Positions 7,552-16,419 of a DNA stretch of 64,000 bases are shown here, piece by piece. Positions within the stretch are counted from its first letter, which is position 1. Each line of letters starts with the position of its first letter. The notes under the pieces are model-generated. The model did not search any database. It was given only the letters and a program-made list of their open reading frames with translations, and was not told where the DNA came from. Source of the stretch: an uncultured Sulfitobacter sp. (lineage in GTDB: Bacteria; Pseudomonadota; Alphaproteobacteria; Rhodobacterales; Rhodobacteraceae); contig NZ_CANMQS010000002.1 of assembly GCF_947500075.1 (NCBI RefSeq), positions 1 through 64,000 of the forward strand. The letters are read 5' to 3'. The position numbers and the translations under genes were made by a program.

Positions 7552-9249
7552 ATGATTTCCCGGCGCGACTTTCTCCAGACCTCGATGGCCGCCAGCGCGA
7601 TCCTCGGCGCGTCGGGGTTTGGGCAGTGGAGCAGACTTGCCGCCCAGCAGGCGGTCACGCAGGACCAACTGCTTGAATTTGAGACCTTCGGGAATGTCTC
7701 GCTCATCCATATCACCGACATCCATGCGCAACTGAAGCCGATCTATTTCCGTGAGCCGTCGATCAACATCGGCGTCGGCAGCAACAAGGGTGCTGTGCCT
7801 CATGTGACGGGGGCGGATTTCCGCAAGATGTACGGGATTGATGACGGGTCTTATGCCCATTACGCCCTGTCGGCGGGGGATTTCGCAGCGCTGGCCAAGG
7901 GCTACGGCCGGGTTGGGGGGCTGGACCGGGTGGCGACGGTGATTAACCAGATCAGGTCTGACCGTCCGGACGCGCTTCTGCTGGACGGTGGCGACACCTG
8001 GCACGGCAGCTACACCTGCTACCAGACCCAAGGTCAGGACATGGTCGATGTGATGAACGCGCTGAAGCCCGATGCGATGACCTTCCATTGGGAGTTCACG
8101 CTGGGGTCGGACCGGGTGAACGAGATTGTCGAAGGTCTGCCCTTTGCCGCGCTTGGTCAGAACATCTTTGACGCGGAATGGGACGAACCGGCAGAGCTGT
8201 TCCCGCCCTACCAGTTCTTTGAACGCGGCGGCGTGAAGATCGCGGTGATCGGGCAGGCGTTCCCCTATATGCCCATCGCGAACCCCGGCTGGATGTTCCC
8301 CGAATATGCCTTCGGCATCCGCGATGAGAACATGCAGGAGATGGTGGATGAGGTCCGCGCCCAAGGGGCGGAACTGGTTGTCTGCCTCAGCCACAATGGC
8401 TTTGACGTGGACAAGAAGATGGCCGGCATCGTCAAGGGCATCGACGTGATCCTGTCGGGCCATACCCATGACGCATTGCCCGAACCGGTGATGGTGGAGG
8501 ATACGATCATCGTCGCGTCCGGCTCCAACGGCAAATTCGTCAGCCGGGTGGATCTGGACGTGCAGAACGGGCGCATGATGGGCTTCCGGCACAAGCTGAT
8601 CCCGATCCTGTCGGATGTCATCGCGCCCGACAAGGAGGTCGCCGCCGTGATCGACGGCGTGCGCGCGCCGTTTGAGGCGCAGCTCTCGGAGGTGATCGGC
8701 CAGACCGATAGCCTGCTCTACCGCCGGGGCAACTTCAACGGCACCTGGGATGACCTGATCTGTGACGCGCTGCTGTCCGAACGCGAAGCGGACATCGCCC
8801 TGTCGCCCGGCGTGCGTTGGGGGCCATCGCTGCTGCCGGGACAGGACATCACCCGCGAGGACATCTGGAACGTCACCTCGATGACCTATGGCGCGGCCTA
8901 CCGCACGGAAATGACCGGCGAATTCCTGCATGTGGTGCTGGAAGACGTGGCCGACAACCTGTTCAACCCCGACCCCTATTACCAGCAGGGCGGGGACATG
9001 GTGCGCACCGGTGGCCTTGGCTACCGCATCGACATCACCCAGCCGCAGGGCAGCCGCATCACGGAGATGACGCTGCTCAGCACCCAAGAGAAGATCGACC
9101 CCGCCAGAACCTATCAGGTGGCGGGCTGGGCATCGGTCAACGAAGGCACCGAAGGGCCGCAGATCTGGGATGTGGTGGAAAGCCATATCCGCAAGCAAGG
9201 CACGGTTTCCGTGTCACCAAATGACAGTGTGACAGTTGTCGGGGCCTGA
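7552..9249 (+). CDS. soxB: SoxB, manganese-dependent thiosulfohydrolase
   Basis: This is a 565-residue protein of the 5'-nucleotidase/metallophosphatase superfamily. It has a Tat signal (SRRDFLQTSMAAS) and metal-site motifs ITDIHAQLKP, DGGDTWHG, SHNGFDVDKK and GHTHDALPEP. It hydrolyses the sulfone group of SoxY-bound thiosulfate to release sulfate in the periplasm. The ATG at 7552 is chosen because the Tat peptide starts there; the upstream 16-codon extension overlaps the intercistronic hairpin. Confidence 0.97.
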   Translation: MISRRDFLQTSMAASAILGASGFGQWSRLAAQQAVTQDQLLEFETFGNVSLIHITDIHAQLKPIYFREPSINIGVGSNKGAVPHVTGADFRKMYGIDDGSYAHYALSAGDFAALAKGYGRVGGLDRVATVINQIRSDRPDALLLDGGDTWHGSYTCYQTQGQDMVDVMNALKPDAMTFHWEFTLGSDRVNEIVEGLPFAALGQNIFDAEWDEPAELFPPYQFFERGGVKIAVIGQAFPYMPIANPGWMFPEYAFGIRDENMQEMVDEVRAQGAELVVCLSHNGFDVDKKMAGIVKGIDVILSGHTHDALPEPVMVEDTIIVASGSNGKFVSRVDLDVQNGRMMGFRHKLIPILSDVIAPDKEVAAVIDGVRAPFEAQLSEVIGQTDSLLYRRGNFNGTWDDLICDALLSEREADIALSPGVRWGPSLLPGQDITREDIWNVTSMTYGAAYRTEMTGEFLHVVLEDVADNLFNPDPYYQQGGDMVRTGGLGYRIDITQPQGSRITEMTLLSTQEKIDPARTYQVAGWASVNEGTEGPQIWDVVESHIRKQGTVSVSPNDSVTVVGA

Positions 9250-9274
9250 GATCCCACAGCAGAAAGGCATTGAG

Positions 9275-10543
9275 ATGAGCAAGAACATTCCTTCCCGCCG
9301 CGCGTTCCTGAAAGGGGCCGCTGCAACCGGAGCCGGGCTGGCGGCCAGCAGCGCTGCCGCCGCGACACCCGATCCGTTGATCACCGAGGTCCAGCCCTGG
9401 GCCTCCGGCCTTGGCGATGGTGTGGATGCCACGCCATATGGGCTGCCGATTGAGTTTGAGGACGATGTGATCCGGCGCAATGTGGAATGGCTGACGGCGG
9501 ATACGATCAGTTCGATCAACTTCACGCCCATCCATGCGCTGGATGGCACGATCACCCCGCAGGGCTGCGCGTTTGAGCGGCATCATTCGGGCGCGATTGA
9601 ACTGTCCAAGCCGGATTACCGCTTGATGATCAACGGCTTGGTCGACCGCCCGCTGGTCTTCTCCTACGCTGATCTGGAGCGCTTCCCGCGCGAAAACCAC
9701 GTGTATTTCTGCGAATGCGCGGCCAATACGGGCATGGAATGGGCGGGCGCGCAGCTGAACGGCGCGCAGTTCACCCATGGCATGATCCACAACATGGAAT
9801 ACACCGGCGTGCCGCTGCGCACGATCCTGCAAGAAGCGGGGCTGGATGCCGCGGGCGACCTCAAGGACAAATGGGTCTATGTCGAAGGTGCCGATGCCTC
9901 CTCCAACGGGCGCTCCATCCCGATGGAAAAGGCGCTGGACGACGTGCTGGTCGCCTTCAAGGCCAACGGCGAAGCCCTGCGCAAGGAACACGGCTACCCT
10001 GTGCGGCTGGTGGTGCCGGGCTGGGAAGGCAACATGTGGGTCAAATGGCTGCGCCGGGTGGAGGTCATGGACGGACCCGTCGAAAGCCGCGAGGAGACCT
10101 CGAAATACACCGACACGCTGGAAGACGGCACCAGCCGCAAGTGGACATGGGCGATGGACGCGAAATCCGTCGTCACCTCACCCAGCCCGCAGGCGCCGAT
10201 CACCCACGGCAAGGGGCCACTGGTCATCACCGGGCTGGCGTGGTCCGGCCGGGGCGCGATCACCCGCGTGGATGTCTCCAGGGACGGCGGCAAAAGCTGG
10301 GAAACCGCGCGGCTCGCCAAACCGGGGGAGAAGATGGCGCTGACACGGTTCTATCTGGACACCGAATGGGACGGGGAGGAGATGTTCCTGCAATCCCGCG
10401 CCATGGACGAAACCGGTTATGTCCAGCCCACCAAGACGCAGCTGCGCGAGGTGCGCGGGCTGAATTCCATCTATCACAACAACTGCATCCAGACATGGTG
10501 GGTGCGCGCCAATGGGGAGGCGGAAAATGTTGAAGTTTCTTAA
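9275..10543 (+). CDS. soxC: SoxC, molybdenum subunit of sulfane dehydrogenase SoxCD
   Basis: This 422-residue protein belongs to the sulfite-oxidase molybdopterin family. It has a Tat signal (SRRAFLKGAAATGAG) and the Mo-coordinating Cys within CECAANTGMEW, followed by a C-terminal Mo-co dimerisation domain beginning near GKGPLVITGLAWSG. With SoxD it oxidises SoxY-bound sulfane sulfur, yielding six electrons and making oxidation to sulfate complete without sulfur globules. The start at 9275 is preceded by AGAAAGG. The 3' end overlaps soxD by 17 bases. Confidence 0.96.
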   Translation: MSKNIPSRRAFLKGAAATGAGLAASSAAAATPDPLITEVQPWASGLGDGVDATPYGLPIEFEDDVIRRNVEWLTADTISSINFTPIHALDGTITPQGCAFERHHSGAIELSKPDYRLMINGLVDRPLVFSYADLERFPRENHVYFCECAANTGMEWAGAQLNGAQFTHGMIHNMEYTGVPLRTILQEAGLDAAGDLKDKWVYVEGADASSNGRSIPMEKALDDVLVAFKANGEALRKEHGYPVRLVVPGWEGNMWVKWLRRVEVMDGPVESREETSKYTDTLEDGTSRKWTWAMDAKSVVTSPSPQAPITHGKGPLVITGLAWSGRGAITRVDVSRDGGKSWETARLAKPGEKMALTRFYLDTEWDGEEMFLQSRAMDETGYVQPTKTQLREVRGLNSIYHNNCIQTWWVRANGEAENVEVS

Positions 10544-11537
10544 GGTTACAACCGCGCTTGCGCTGCTTGCCACCCCGGCATTGGCGGGGAATTTCGGATT
10601 GGGCCGCGCGGCATTGCCGGAAGAGATCGCCGCCTGGGATCTCGATGTCAGCCCCGATGGCACCGGCTTGCCCGCAGGCTCTGGCGATGTGCTGACCGGC
10701 GAAGAGGTCTTTGCCGACAAATGTGCGGTCTGCCACGGCGATTTCGCCGAAGGCGTGGACAATTGGCCCAAGCTCGCAGGTGGCTGGGACACGCTGGCGG
10801 ATGACGATCCGCTCAAGACCGTGGGCAGCTATTGGCCCTACCTGTCGACGACATGGGACTATGTGAACCGCTCCATGCCGTTTGGCGATGCGCAGTCGCT
10901 GGAGCCGGATGAGGTCTATGCGATTGTGGCCTATATCCTCTATTCCAACGATCTGGTGGATGAGGATTTCGTCCTGTCCGATGAGACGTTTGGCGATTTT
11001 GAGATGCCCAACGCGGATGGCTTCATCGTCGATGACCGGATGGAGACGGAGTTCACTCAATGGGTGGGGGAGCCCTGCATGCAGGACTGCAAGGATGAGG
11101 TGAAAGTTACCATGCGCGCCATGGTGCTGGATGTGACGCCCGAAGAAGAAGGCGCTGCCGAGGTGACCGAAGCAGCGGTTAAGGAACCAGCGGCGGAGGA
11201 GGTCACGGCGATTGATCCTGCCTTGATCGAAGCCGGAGAGAAGGTCTTCAAGAAGTGCAAATCCTGCCACCAGCTTGGTGAAGGGGCAAAGAACCGTGCA
11301 GGTCCGATCCTGACAGGCATCGTCGGCAGCCCGGCAGGGCAGGTCGACGGGTTCAAGTACTCCAAGGCGCTCACCGCAATGGCCGAGGACGGTCTGGTCT
11401 GGGATGAGGCTGCACTTACGGCATTTCTGGCCAAGCCAAAGGCCTTCATGAAGGGCACCAAGATGAGCTTTGCAGGCCTCCGCAAGGAAGAGGACCTCAT
11501 TGCAATTACCGCCTACCTTCAGAGCTTTAACGAGTGA
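10527..11537 (+). CDS. soxD: SoxD, diheme cytochrome c subunit of SoxCD
   Basis: This is a 336-residue periplasmic protein with a signal peptide ending in ALA (residue 20) and two cytochrome c domains. The first heme motif is CAVCH (66-70) and the second CKSCH (244-248), with a Glu/Ala-rich linker between them. It accepts electrons from SoxC. The start overlaps soxC by 17 bases, with GGGGAGG ahead of the ATG. Met ligands are plausible in KGTKMSFAGL of the C-terminal domain. The stop overlaps the soxE start (TGATG), which indicates coupling. Confidence 0.95.
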   Translation: MLKFLKVTTALALLATPALAGNFGLGRAALPEEIAAWDLDVSPDGTGLPAGSGDVLTGEEVFADKCAVCHGDFAEGVDNWPKLAGGWDTLADDDPLKTVGSYWPYLSTTWDYVNRSMPFGDAQSLEPDEVYAIVAYILYSNDLVDEDFVLSDETFGDFEMPNADGFIVDDRMETEFTQWVGEPCMQDCKDEVKVTMRAMVLDVTPEEEGAAEVTEAAVKEPAAEEVTAIDPALIEAGEKVFKKCKSCHQLGEGAKNRAGPILTGIVGSPAGQVDGFKYSKALTAMAEDGLVWDEAALTAFLAKPKAFMKGTKMSFAGLRKEEDLIAITAYLQSFNE

Positions 11538-12244
11538 TGTTGTTGCGTTCTCTCCTCCCTGCCGTGCTGGCCATGGTTCATATGGCCGGCACGGCCTTTT
11601 CCGAAGATCTTGGTGATGCTGAGGCGGGCGCAAAGGTCTTTGCAAAGTGCAAGGGCTGTCACGAGGTGGGTCAGGGCGCGACAGACCGGATCGGTCCGCA
11701 TCTGAACGGTATCTTTGGCCGCAAGGCGGCGGCGCATGCGGGCTATGCCTATTCCAAATCAATGGAGCGGGCAGGGGCGGACGGGTTGGTCTGGACCGCC
11801 GAAACCCTCGACGCCTATTTCGAAAACCCAAGGGCGCTTGTCTCCAAGACACGGATGAGCTTTCGCGGGTTGAAAAGCGCGCAGGACCGCAGCAACCTTT
11901 TGGCCTACCTGCGGGATTTCTCGGACAACCCGGCGGACATTCCCGAAGCCGAGCCGACGGCTTTGCCGACCGACCACGACATCGACCCTGCGATCCTCGC
12001 GCTGGAGGGGGACCCGGAGTTTGGGGAGTATCTGGCAAGCGAATGCCTGACCTGCCACCAGTCCGATGGCAGTGCCGAAGGCATCCCCTCCATCACCCTG
12101 TGGCCGACGGAGGATTTCGTGATCGCCATGTACGCCTACAAGCGAAAACTACGCCCGCATCCTGTGATGCAGATGATGGCGGGCCGCCTGAATGACGAAG
12201 AGATCGCAGCTCTGGCTGCATATTTCAAAGGCCTCGATCAATAA
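11537..12244 (+). CDS. soxE: SoxE, diheme cytochrome c, FccA-like
   Basis: This is a 235-residue periplasmic diheme cytochrome with a signal peptide to about residue 22, CKGCH at 38-42 and CLTCH at 170-174. The first domain closely resembles the C-terminal domain of SoxD next door (the same GRKAAAHAGYAYS-type and MSFRGLKS motifs), which suggests an old duplication. Its second domain resembles the cytochrome subunit of flavocytochrome c sulfide dehydrogenase, and it precedes the flavoprotein soxF, its expected partner. An ATG overlapping the soxD stop is used; a GTG three bases earlier is an alternative. Confidence 0.93.
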   Translation: MLLRSLLPAVLAMVHMAGTAFSEDLGDAEAGAKVFAKCKGCHEVGQGATDRIGPHLNGIFGRKAAAHAGYAYSKSMERAGADGLVWTAETLDAYFENPRALVSKTRMSFRGLKSAQDRSNLLAYLRDFSDNPADIPEAEPTALPTDHDIDPAILALEGDPEFGEYLASECLTCHQSDGSAEGIPSITLWPTEDFVIAMYAYKRKLRPHPVMQMMAGRLNDEEIAALAAYFKGLDQ

Positions 12245-12274
12245 GACGAAGCGCAATTTCTGGGAGGAAATGAC

Positions 12275-13543
12275 ATGACTTTTAACAGACGTATGTTTTT
12301 GGGCACGGGTGCTGCGGCCGCAGCGGCCTTGAGTGCGCCAGCCGTGTTGGCCGATGGTCATGGCAAACCACGGGTTGTGGTGATTGGCGGCGGTGCGGGC
12401 GGGGCGACCGCCGCGCGTTACATCGCCAAGGACAGCAAGGGGGAGGTTGCCGTCACGCTGATCGAACCCTCGCGGACCTATTTCACCTGCTTCTTCTCCA
12501 ACCTCTATCTGGGGGGCTTCAAGGAGATTGACGATCTGGGCCACAACTACGGCACGCTGGCGGCGAAATACGGGATCAACGTGGTGCATGACTGGGCCGT
12601 GGATGTGGACCGCGATGCCAAGACGGTCAGCCTCGCCGGGGGGGGCGTGCTGCCTTATGACAAGCTGATCCTCAGCCCCGGCATCGATTTTGTCGATGGC
12701 GCCGTGGACGGCTGGGACCTGAGCGCGCAGAACGCGATGCCCCATGCCTATAAAGGCGGATCGCAGACCGAACTGCTGAAGGCGCAGGTCATGGCCATGC
12801 CCGAAGGCGGCACCTTTGCGATGGTCGCCCCGCCCAACCCCTACCGCTGCCCTCCGGGGCCGTATGAGCGGATCTCCATGATCGCGCATCAGTTGAAAGC
12901 CAACAACCCCACGGCCAAGATCATCGTTGCGGATCCCAAGCCGAAGTTCTCCAAGATGGCGCTGTTTCAGGAAGGCTGGGCGGATCACTATGACGGCATG
13001 ATCGACTGGATCGGTGAGGATTTCGGGGGCGGTGATGTCTCTGTCGATCCTGCTGCGATGACGGTGACCATCGACGGCGAGGAAACCAAGGTCGATGTTT
13101 GTAACGTCATTCCGGCCATGAAAGCAGGTCGGATCGCAGAGATGGCCGGCGTGACCGATGGCAACTGGGCGCCTGTGAATGCCGCTGACATGTCGTCGAA
13201 GGCGGATGCGGATGTCTATGTGCTGGGCGATGCGTCCCAGCAGGGTGATATGCCGAAATCGGGCTTCTCTGCCAACAGCCAGGCGAAGGTCTGCGCCAAC
13301 GCGGTGCGCGGCGCGCTGACCGGCTCCAAGGTGTTCCCGGCCAAGTTCTCCAACACCTGCTGGTCGCTGATCGACACCAATGATGGCGTCAAGGTCGGCG
13401 CCACCTATGAAGCCACGGACGAAAAGATCGCCAAGGTGGACGGATTTATCTCTGCCACCGGGGAAAGCGCTGACCTGCGCAAGGCGACCTATGAGGAATC
13501 CGAAGGCTGGTACGCCGGTATTACCTCGGACATGTTCAGCTGA
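12275..13543 (+). CDS. soxF: SoxF, FAD flavoprotein of flavocytochrome c type
   Basis: This 422-residue protein has a Tat signal (NRRMFLGTGAAAA) and the dinucleotide-binding motif VVVIGGGAGGATAARY near residue 35. It has a second FAD motif near VYVLGDASQQGDMPKSG and the C-terminal flavocytochrome-c sulfide dehydrogenase domain. Redox cysteines are at YFTCFFSN and NPYRCPPGPYE, matching the sulfide-reactive pair of FccB. It likely oxidises sulfide or persulfide and passes electrons to SoxE; SoxF in Paracoccus also stimulates the Sox system. A strong GGGAGG precedes the start. Confidence 0.95.
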   Translation: MTFNRRMFLGTGAAAAAALSAPAVLADGHGKPRVVVIGGGAGGATAARYIAKDSKGEVAVTLIEPSRTYFTCFFSNLYLGGFKEIDDLGHNYGTLAAKYGINVVHDWAVDVDRDAKTVSLAGGGVLPYDKLILSPGIDFVDGAVDGWDLSAQNAMPHAYKGGSQTELLKAQVMAMPEGGTFAMVAPPNPYRCPPGPYERISMIAHQLKANNPTAKIIVADPKPKFSKMALFQEGWADHYDGMIDWIGEDFGGGDVSVDPAAMTVTIDGEETKVDVCNVIPAMKAGRIAEMAGVTDGNWAPVNAADMSSKADADVYVLGDASQQGDMPKSGFSANSQAKVCANAVRGALTGSKVFPAKFSNTCWSLIDTNDGVKVGATYEATDEKIAKVDGFISATGESADLRKATYEESEGWYAGITSDMFS

Positions 13544-13548
13544 AAAGC

Positions 13549-13581
13549 CACCCGGACCTGACAAATGTCAAGGTCCGGGTG
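13549..13581 (+). terminator. Strong hairpin after soxF, without U tract
   Basis: CACCCGGACCT (13549-13559) and AGGTCCGGGTG (13571-13581) form a perfect 11-bp stem, with an inner TGACA/TGTCA extension. No T run follows, so it may stabilise the upstream sox message or attenuate read-through to the DUF302 gene and hemA rather than terminate it. Confidence 0.6.
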
Positions 13582-13631
13582 CGGCACCCTCTGTAGGAGT
13601 ATTCCATCAGAGGAAAATGGGGGATGAGACG

Positions 13632-14063
13632 ATGAGGAAAGCGATATGCGCGGCCCTGTTGGCGATGACGGCAAGTGCTGCAACCGCCGGGGATCAGGCG
13701 GTGACCTATCCGTTTGACGGCAGTTTTGAGGACGCGACCTTTGCCGTGGAAAGTGCGATTGTGGGCCGGGGGCTGGTGATTGATTACGTCAGCCACACCG
13801 GTGAAATGCTCAACCGCACAGGCGCAGACGTGGGCAGCACCAAGCCGCTCTTTGCCGAAGCCGACATCTTTTTGTTCTGTTCTGCCAAGCTGTCGCGCAA
13901 GGTGATGGAAGCAGACCCCATGAACATCGCCCATTGTCCCTATGGCATCTTCGTCGCCGATCAGGCAGGGGAGGTCATGGTGGGCTACCGTCAATATCCA
14001 CAAGGCGAGATGCAGGACGTGCAGGCGCTTTTGGACAGCATCGTGAAAGAGGCGATGGAGTAA
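13632..14063 (+). CDS. DUF302-family exported protein
   Basis: This 143-residue protein has a signal peptide (cut after ATA, near residue 19), followed by a DUF302-like domain (YPFDGSFEDATFAVESAIVG... through the region ending in PYGIFV). DUF302 proteins are often found with sulfur-oxidation genes, but their function is not established. Cys residues in FLFCSAK and IAHCPYG could bind metal or take part in thiol chemistry; this is inference. The stop codon directly abuts the hemA ATG, so the two are surely co-transcribed. Confidence 0.75.
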   Translation: MRKAICAALLAMTASAATAGDQAVTYPFDGSFEDATFAVESAIVGRGLVIDYVSHTGEMLNRTGADVGSTKPLFAEADIFLFCSAKLSRKVMEADPMNIAHCPYGIFVADQAGEVMVGYRQYPQGEMQDVQALLDSIVKEAME

Positions 14064-15287
14064 ATGAACTACCAGACTTTCTTTGCCGACCGTCTTGATG
14101 CGCTCAAGGCCGAAGGCAACTATCGCGTGTTTGCCGAGCTTGAGCGGCGCTGCGGAGACTTTCCCCATGCGGCCAACCACGGGGGCGGCACCACCAAACC
14201 CGTCACCATCTGGTGTTCGAACGATTATCTGGGCATGGGCCAGCACCCCAAGGTGCTGACCGCGATGCACGAGGCACTTGACCGCTGCGGCGCAGGCGCA
14301 GGGGGCACGCGCAACATCTCCGGCACGACGCATGACCATGTGCTGCTGGAGGCAGAACTGGCGGACCTGCACGGCAAGGAAGATGCGCTCTTGTTCACCT
14401 CCGGCTATGTGTCGAATTGGGCCGCGCTGGGCACATTGGCCGCGCGCATCCCGGATTGTCTGGTGCTGTCAGATGCGCTCAACCATGCCTCCATGATCGA
14501 AGGCATCCGCCATTCCAAGGCGGACCGGGTGATCTGGAGACACAACGATCTGGCCGATCTCGAAGCCAAGCTGGCCGCGCAACCGCTGGACCGGCCCAAG
14601 CTGATCGCCTTTGAAAGCGTCTATTCCATGGACGGGGACATCGCGCCGATCAAGGAGATTTGCGATCTGGCGGACAGATACAATGCCATGACCTATCTCG
14701 ATGAGGTGCATGCCGTGGGCCTTTACGGCCCGCGCGGCGGCGGCATTGCAGAACGCGAAGGGCTGATGGACCGCCTGACAGTGATCGAAGGCACGCTTGG
14801 CAAGGCCTTTGGCGTGATGGGGGGCTATATCGCCGCGTCAGCCGATCTGTGCGACTTCGTGCGCAGCTTTGCCAGTGGGTTTATCTTTACCACGGCCATC
14901 CCGCCTGCTGTGGCTGCGGGGGCTGCGGCGTCGATCCGGCACTTGAAAACCTCGCAGGTTGAGCGCGCGGCGCATCAGGCCAAGGTGGCCGATTTGCGCG
15001 CGCGGCTGGATGCACAGGGCATCCCCCATGAACGCAACCCCAGCCACATCATCCCGGTGATGGTGGGCGATCCGGTGAAGTGCAAATACATCTCCGACCT
15101 GCTGCTCAAGGATTACGGCATCTACATCCAGCCCATCAACTATCCCACCGTGCCCAAGGGCACTGAGCGGCTGCGCATCACCCCGTCGCCGGTGCATTCG
15201 GAGGCGGATATGGATCAGCTTGTCACCGCGCTGGGCGCGCTGTGGACCCAATGCGAACTGGCCCGGATGCCGCTGGCAGCGCAGTGA
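14064..15287 (+). CDS. hemA: 5-aminolevulinate synthase (ALAS)
   Basis: This 407-residue PLP enzyme of the alpha-oxoamine synthase family condenses glycine and succinyl-CoA to 5-aminolevulinate, the first step of heme synthesis. The PLP lysine is in EGTLGKAFG, and typical ALAS motifs are present ([38 protein letters not shown]). It is full length. Its place directly after the sox genes, with zero spacing after the DUF302 gene, suggests dedicated heme supply for cytochromes SoxX, A, D and E. Rhodobacterales often carry a second ALAS gene elsewhere, which cannot be checked here. Confidence 0.95.
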   Translation: MNYQTFFADRLDALKAEGNYRVFAELERRCGDFPHAANHGGGTTKPVTIWCSNDYLGMGQHPKVLTAMHEALDRCGAGAGGTRNISGTTHDHVLLEAELADLHGKEDALLFTSGYVSNWAALGTLAARIPDCLVLSDALNHASMIEGIRHSKADRVIWRHNDLADLEAKLAAQPLDRPKLIAFESVYSMDGDIAPIKEICDLADRYNAMTYLDEVHAVGLYGPRGGGIAEREGLMDRLTVIEGTLGKAFGVMGGYIAASADLCDFVRSFASGFIFTTAIPPAVAAGAAASIRHLKTSQVERAAHQAKVADLRARLDAQGIPHERNPSHIIPVMVGDPVKCKYISDLLLKDYGIYIQPINYPTVPKGTERLRITPSPVHSEADMDQLVTALGALWTQCELARMPLAAQ

Positions 15288-15353
15288 TTTGACCCACATC
15301 AAGGTCGCGCCGGGCAGGGGTTGGTAAAGACCCCCCAAGCGAAAGGTCTGACG

Positions 15354-16415
15354 ATGTTGGAAACCCTGATTGACAGGTTTGGTGACGGCGCGGTGCTGAT
15401 GATGGCGGGGGCCATCGTCGGCATCGTCTTTGGCGTGGCCGCACAGCATTCACGGTTCTGCCTGCGCGCCGCCACGGTGGAGCTGTCCGAAGGACAGGTG
15501 GGCGGCAGGCTGTCGGTCTGGCTGATCGCCTTCAGCGCGGCTGTGCTGTTGGTGCAGGGGGCGATTGCCCTTGGCGCGCTGGATGTCTCGGAGGCGCGGC
15601 AACTAGCGGCCACCGGCAGCATGTCAGGTGCGATCATTGGTGGATTGCTGTTTGGCGTCGGCATGATCCTTGCGCGCGGCTGTGCCAGCCGTCTGCTGGT
15701 GCTGTCGGCCACGGGCAACCTGCGGGCGATCCTGACGGGGCTGGTGCTGACGCTGGTCGCGCAGGCCTCTTTGCGCGGGGTGCTGGCCCCGATGCGCGAA
15801 GCGCTGGCGGGGCTGTGGCTGGTGCCGGGCGGAGAGGCGCGCAACATGCTGGTGCAGCTTGGCCTGTCTTCGGGCGTTGCGGCCGCTGTGGCGGGGCTGG
15901 CCGTTATGGTGGCAATTGCGTTTGCGCTGCGGTTTGAGGTTCAGGCCACCCGGATCATCGCGGCGGTCTTCGTTGGCGGTGCCGTGGCGCTGGGCTGGCT
16001 GCTGACCTATGCCATCGCGCAGACCTCATTCGAGGTTGTCCCGATCTCTTCGGTCACCTTCACCGGCCCTTCCACGGACACACTGATGGGGCTGGTCAAT
16101 GCCACCGATCTGCCGCTCAGCTTTGGCGTCGGGCTGGTGCCGGGGGTTTTTGCCGGGGCAGGGGTGATGGCCCTGATCGCGCGGGAGGCCAAGATCGAAC
16201 GCTTTGGCCCCGACACCCCGATGGAGCGTTACCTGATCGGTGCGGTGCTGATGGGATTTGGCAGCATGCTGGCAGGCGGCTGCGCCGTGGGGGCAGGTAT
16301 GTCAGGCGGATCGGTCTTTGCCATCACCGCATGGGTCGCGGTGTTCTGCATGTGGGTCGGCGCAATGGCCACGAACCGCCTGCTGGCGCATGCGCCTTCT
16401 GCCACCGTGGCCTGA
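15354..16415 (+). CDS. YeeE/YedE-family sulfur transporter (second copy)
   Basis: This 353-residue membrane protein has about nine membrane segments and the family Cys motifs SRFCLRAATVEL, RGCASRLLVLSA and GGCAVGAGMSGG. It is a distant paralog of the protein at 1956-3017 (same length and Cys spacing), so the sox island carries two sulfur permeases, one at each flank. It probably imports thiosulfate or another sulfur compound and may be a SoxT2-type protein. The ATG at 15354 is preceded by GCGAAAGG; the upstream 11-codon extension lacks a ribosome site. Confidence 0.85.
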   Translation: MLETLIDRFGDGAVLMMAGAIVGIVFGVAAQHSRFCLRAATVELSEGQVGGRLSVWLIAFSAAVLLVQGAIALGALDVSEARQLAATGSMSGAIIGGLLFGVGMILARGCASRLLVLSATGNLRAILTGLVLTLVAQASLRGVLAPMREALAGLWLVPGGEARNMLVQLGLSSGVAAAVAGLAVMVAIAFALRFEVQATRIIAAVFVGGAVALGWLLTYAIAQTSFEVVPISSVTFTGPSTDTLMGLVNATDLPLSFGVGLVPGVFAGAGVMALIAREAKIERFGPDTPMERYLIGAVLMGFGSMLAGGCAVGAGMSGGSVFAITAWVAVFCMWVGAMATNRLLAHAPSATVA

Positions 16416-16419
16416 GCGC

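Noticed and set aside
7528..9198. Long open frame of 556 codons on the minus strand opposite soxB
   Set aside because: It lies entirely opposite soxB, is His/Arg-rich as expected for the reverse of a high-GC gene, and has no recognisable domain.
10260..12038. Minus-strand open frame of 592 codons across soxC/soxD/soxE
   Set aside because: Antisense to three certain genes, with Pro/Arg-rich composition and no family resemblance.
12149..13564. Minus-strand open frame of 471 codons opposite soxF
   Set aside because: Antisense shadow of a certain flavoprotein gene.
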